From: Porticoccaceae bacterium UBA4026
Lineage (GTDB): Bacteria; Pseudomonadota; Gammaproteobacteria; Pseudomonadales; Porticoccaceae
NCBI GenBank assembly: GCA_002382445.1
Contig: DGAQ01000023.1
Coordinates: 1-8,975 of the forward strand
Reading direction: 5' to 3'
DNA: 8,975 nt
Shown here in pieces: positions 7,603 to 8,975 of the stretch. Position 1 is the stretch's first letter. Each line of letters opens with the position of its first letter. The notes under the pieces were generated by a model. The model was not told the DNA's origin, made no database searches, and worked only from the letters and a program-made list of their open reading frames with translations. Both the position numbers and the translations under genes were made by a program.

Positions 7603-7643
7603 TAACCAAATACTGTATATAGCTTTACACCCTGAATCACCTG

Positions 7644-7657
7644 CAGTACTAGTGCTG
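7644..7657. repeat. Near-perfect 14-base palindrome
   Basis: CAGTACTAGTGCTG reads as its own reverse complement apart from one T/G position on each side of the centre. It lies 41 bases after the operon and could be a dimeric-protein site or a small hairpin. No function is assigned. Confidence 0.35.
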
Positions 7658-7697
7658 TTGACGGCGGGATGAGTCTAGGCGCCCAGTAGCAGGTATA

Positions 7698-7728
7698 AAC
7701 TAAAAAGGGATTCCCATCCCAATTAGTT
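7698..7728 (-). terminator. Interrupted inverted repeat, terminator-like on the minus strand
   Basis: GGGAT (7707-7711) pairs with ATCCC (7716-7720) around a 4-base loop, and outer arms AACTAA (7698-7703) and TTAGTT (7723-7728) also pair. Read on the minus strand, the hairpin is followed directly by TTTTTAGTTT, as in a small intrinsic terminator. The 5-bp core stem is short, and no minus-strand gene is seen to its right, so the role is uncertain. Confidence 0.35.
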
Positions 7729-7909
7729 CCCCGTCACGAAGGGAGAAACAACTCTGGCTTTGATGTTGATCGGTTTAGGCACACTGTTATTGAAGAATTA
7801 TCATTCAATAGAAATGCTTCTCAGTGACGTTATGTTGCAAATAATGACGAAGGTAAAGGCGTTTAACTAGGTTGAGATGTTGAGCCAAGAAAGTTAGCGT
7901 TGTCATTAA

Positions 7910-7923
7910 ATAAATTAATTTAT
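7910..7923. repeat. Perfect 14-base AT palindrome
   Basis: ATAAATTAATTTAT is exactly self-complementary and lies 37 bases before the leader ORF at 7960. It is placed like an operator or an AT-rich promoter element for that ORF and the next gene. Low-complexity AT sequence makes chance palindromes fairly likely. Confidence 0.35.
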
Positions 7924-7959
7924 GTGAGTTGTGCGGATTAATCGTAAGAGGGATAAAGT

Positions 7960-8004
7960 ATGCAAAAACTGAAAAAGAGTTACTTTATCGGCGAAGGTAG
8001 GTGA
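7960..8004 (+). CDS. 14-codon leader ORF overlapping the next gene's start
   Basis: ATG at 7960 has a strong ribosome site (AGAGGG, 7 to 8 bases upstream). It encodes MQKLKKSYFIGEGR and ends in TGA at 8002-8004, which overlaps the GTG start at 8001 in GTGA. This can be a translationally coupled leader peptide. Alternatively it is the real N-terminus of the downstream protein, separated by a single-base frameshift: a -1 step at the overlap would fuse the two into about 151 residues. Confidence 0.4.
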   Translation: MQKLKKSYFIGEGR

Positions 8005-8414
8005 GCTTGCACTTTAAGGCGTATGAGTTCAATCAAGACAAGAGAGACGCCACATCGATACTAACATCGACGTTTAGAGATCCTAACGAGGTTACCAATG
8101 CTGATCTAGCCAATTCCTTTGAAAGAGCTTCACGCGCTCGTAAGGAGGGTTTTGAGCGCATGATCAAGCTAGTGTCAGCAACCAAGACTTCAGGTTTATC
8201 AGATACGCAACTAATGATGGTTCTCAGATCTAACGGTGTTACTAAGAAAGACGCAAGATCTCTTATTAAGGGAGACTACGAAGCTTGGGCAATGTCAGAC
8301 AGTACGCTCAAGAATACAATTAAGAAGTCAGACCTCTTATTTGGAAAGGCCAAAGGAAAAGAGTTTGAAGAGCGCTGGAGATTAATTCAGGAACTGCTAG
8401 AGAGAGAAAGTTAA
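8001..8414 (+). CDS. Helical charged protein, possibly a phage virion-protein C-terminal remnant
   Basis: 137 residues, rich in Lys, Arg, Glu and Asp, with no signal peptide or membrane segment, and predicted mostly helical by eye. The segment from KRDATSIL (about residue 13) through DPNEVTNADLANSFERASRA, then GLSDTQLMMVLRSNGVTKKD to LIKGDY reads like the tails of large phage virion or polyvalent proteins. This is recognition from memory and not a search, so it is tentative. The GTG at 8001 follows an in-frame TAG (7998-8000) directly, and the next methionine is residue 54, so the N-terminus is doubtful. A leader with a strong ribosome site overlaps the start. The gene lies about 340 bases from a tRNA-Pro fragment, which suits a prophage or island relic. 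No function is assigned. Confidence 0.6.
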   Translation: MSLHFKAYEFNQDKRDATSILTSTFRDPNEVTNADLANSFERASRARKEGFERMIKLVSATKTSGLSDTQLMMVLRSNGVTKKDARSLIKGDYEAWAMSDSTLKNTIKKSDLLFGKAKGKEFEERWRLIQELLERES

Positions 8415-8481
8415 GGCTAGCATGAAGAGTTGGGCGGGCACTGGATCACCTCAGTAACCCGTTAAAGTAAATTTTGTTTGG

Positions 8482-8509
8482 CGACACAGAGTAGGGCAAA
8501 AACGACACA
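8482..8509 (+). repeat. CGACACA direct repeat, 21-bp period
   Basis: CGACACA occurs at 8482-8488 and 8503-8509, 21 bases apart (about two helical turns), with a further CGAC at 8520-8523. The spacing would put them on one DNA face, as for integrase or excisionase arm sites. Only two full copies are present. Confidence 0.3.
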
Positions 8510-8570
8510 AATACAGACAACGACCATAAGAAAAACCTCAAGGAAAAGGGGTGGATTTAGCGAAGGGTTA

Positions 8571-8599
8571 TTATAAGGTCTTAAATCGGCGTGTATAAT
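8571..8599 (+). promoter_or_regulatory. Weak candidate promoter with a consensus -10
   Basis: TATAAT at 8594-8599 is preceded 17 bases earlier by TTATAA (8571-8576), a poor -35. No gene follows before the tRNA fragment, so a transcript from here would be non-coding and would end at the terminator at 8843-8868. Confidence 0.25.
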
Positions 8600-8690
8600 G
8601 ATATTAAGTTATATAAATCATGCACTTAGGGTATGACTTGGTGGTTAAAATAAAGGTAGGTCACTACACCAAAAATTCGTCTCAGTGTAA

Positions 8691-8734
8691 TGACCCGACA
8701 AAAAACCTCTGGGTAGAAATTTTGTCGTAAGTCA
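8691..8734. repeat. Long interrupted inverted repeat next to the tRNA fragment
   Basis: CGACAAAA (8696-8703) and TTTTGTCG (8720-8727) are perfect 8-base arms around a 16-base spacer. Outer arms TGAC (8691-8694) and GTCA (8731-8734) extend the pairing across a small bulge. It ends 22 bases before the tRNA-derived sequence. It may be a recombination-protein site or an RNA hairpin. It has no T run after it, so it is not a + strand terminator. Confidence 0.45.
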
Positions 8735-8756
8735 TTGATTTATAAGGAAATGGACT

Positions 8757-8809
8757 GCACTACACTGGGGGTGTAGTGGTCGCAGGTTCAAATCCTGCCG
8801 TCCCGACCA
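8757..8809 (+). tRNA. 3' fragment of tRNA-Pro(GGG), truncated upstream of the anticodon arm
   Basis: From 8760 the sequence folds exactly as the second half of a tRNA. The anticodon stem CTACA/TGTAG (8760-8764, 8772-8776) holds a 7-base loop CTGGGGG with anticodon GGG (8767-8769). A 5-base variable region follows, then the T stem GCAGG/CCTGC with loop TTCAAAT (8782-8798), the acceptor 3' strand CGTCCCG, discriminator A, and encoded CCA (8807-8809). The matching 5' acceptor strand (CGGGACG) and a D arm are absent upstream: the sequence before about 8757 does not fit a tRNA. It therefore cannot make a functional tRNA and is a partial duplicate. Confidence 0.9.
8757..8809 (+). other. Probable attachment site (distal att copy) of an element integrated in tRNA-Pro(GGG)
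   Basis: Tyrosine integrases often recombine in a tRNA anticodon arm or T arm. The intact tRNA is rebuilt at one end of the element, and a 3' fragment is left at the other, next to the original downstream flank. This fragment starts at the anticodon arm, ends at CCA and is followed by a strong terminator, as expected for such a distal site. The element would lie to its left. The integrase and the intact tRNA are outside the window. Confidence 0.7.
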
Positions 8810-8819
8810 CATATCAATT

Positions 8820-8837
8820 CATCAGCATTCACTGATG
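8820..8837 (+). repeat. Small inverted repeat after the tRNA fragment
   Basis: CATCAG (8820-8825) and CTGATG (8832-8837) are perfect 6-base arms with a 6-base spacer, lying between the CCA end and the terminator. In the original tRNA transcript this would be part of the 3' trailer. Confidence 0.35.
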
Positions 8838-8842
8838 CCCTC

Positions 8843-8868
8843 AAGGCCCTGTTATTCAGGGCTTTTTT
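8843..8868 (+). terminator. Strong rho-independent terminator, probably that of the original tRNA-Pro gene
   Basis: GCCCTG (8846-8851) and CAGGGC (8857-8862) form a perfect 6-bp GC-rich stem with a 5-base loop, followed by six T (8863-8868). An A-rich lead-in adds three more weak pairs. It sits 37 bases after the CCA end, as expected for a tRNA gene's own terminator. Confidence 0.88.
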
Positions 8869-8915
8869 GTTTATACTTAGTCCGTAGCAGCCCCTTTAAA
8901 TCCGACAATATAATC

Positions 8916-8968
8916 ATCTACATCATGTGTAGATTGCGTGCGGGCTCTATAATGAAACCCACTATAAT
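8916..8968 (+). promoter_or_regulatory. Hairpin and two consensus -10 hexamers at the right edge
   Basis: ATCTACA (8916-8922) and TGTAGAT (8928-8934) form a perfect 7-bp hairpin with a 5-base loop. TATAAT occurs at 8948-8953 and again at 8963-8968. No good -35 lies at 16-18 bases from either, so promoter activity for a gene beyond the edge is possible but unproven. The hairpin overlaps where a -35 would be, which could make it an operator. Confidence 0.3.
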
Positions 8969-8975
8969 AAAAGTG

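Larger units (their letters stand above)
7603..7959. other. 357-base gap without a recognisable gene
   Basis: No supported coding frame lies on either strand between the operon and the phage-like ORF. It holds several inverted repeats (listed separately), plus a weak AT-rich one: TATTGAA (7788-7794) and TTCAATA (7804-7810). No canonical + strand terminator with a T run is seen after the SnoaL-like gene. It probably marks the join between the catabolic locus and a phage or island remnant. Confidence 0.5.
8415..8756. other. 342-base non-coding stretch before the tRNA fragment
   Basis: No supported open frame on either strand. It carries short direct repeats, one long inverted repeat and one TATAAT hexamer (each listed separately). 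Its place between a phage-like ORF and a probable attachment site is where integrase arm sites would be expected. No integrase gene is present in this window. Confidence 0.5.

Noticed and set aside
7603..8756. CRISPR array or insertion sequence in the non-coding stretches
   Set aside because: No regularly spaced repeats of suitable length, no transposase frame and no matching terminal inverted repeats were seen.
8735..8809. An intact functional tRNA gene
   Set aside because: The 5' acceptor strand CGGGACG and a D arm are missing from the 25-30 bases before the anticodon arm, so the cloverleaf cannot close.

Overview
The window looks like an accessory region of a marine-type gammaproteobacterium. 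The base composition is moderate (mid-40s percent GC by eye). The genes are a TonB-dependent receptor, an AraC-type regulator with an arabinose-binding-like N-terminal domain, and a compact set of catabolic-type enzymes. A proline tRNA fragment with an encoded CCA end fits a gammaproteobacterium. No gene here fixes the genus.

Layout, all on the + strand. (1) 2-1057: the C-terminal part of a TonB-dependent outer-membrane receptor, entering from the left edge, followed by a good intrinsic terminator (1100-1137). (2) 1261-2319: an AraC-family regulator. (3) 2393-3601: an MFS transporter with a TTG start and a poor ribosome site, preceded by tiny open frames. (4) 3706-7602: a tight four-gene operon. 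It encodes a diaminopimelate/ornithine-decarboxylase-like PLP protein (fold type III), a VOC (glyoxalase-like) protein, an amidase-signature hydrolase and a SnoaL-like protein. Gaps between these genes are +19, -4 and +3 bases. (5) 7603-7959: no recognisable gene, several inverted repeats. (6) 7960-8414: a 14-codon leader frame whose stop overlaps the GTG start of a 137-residue helical, charged protein that resembles phage virion-protein tails. (7) 8415-8756: non-coding, with repeats. (8) 8757-8809: a clean 3' fragment of tRNA-Pro(GGG), followed by a strong terminator at 8843-8868. (9) 8869-8975: non-coding, with a hairpin and two TATAAT hexamers.

The simplest joint reading is a substrate-uptake and breakdown locus. 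The receptor brings a compound across the outer membrane, the MFS protein moves it or a product across the inner membrane, the AraC protein senses it, and the operon processes it. The amidase implies an amide bond, the PLP protein an amino-acid-like moiety, and the VOC and SnoaL proteins lyase, epimerase, dehydratase or isomerase steps. The substrate cannot be read from the sequence.

The tRNA-Pro 3' fragment is the main structural clue. It has the form of the distal attachment-site copy left when an element integrates into a tRNA gene by recombination in the anticodon arm. No intact tRNA-Pro lies to its left in this window. If the reading is right, bases 1-8756 lie inside an integrated island and the catabolic locus is its cargo; bases after 8809 are the original chromosomal flank. 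The phage-like ORF next to the site agrees with this but does not prove it.
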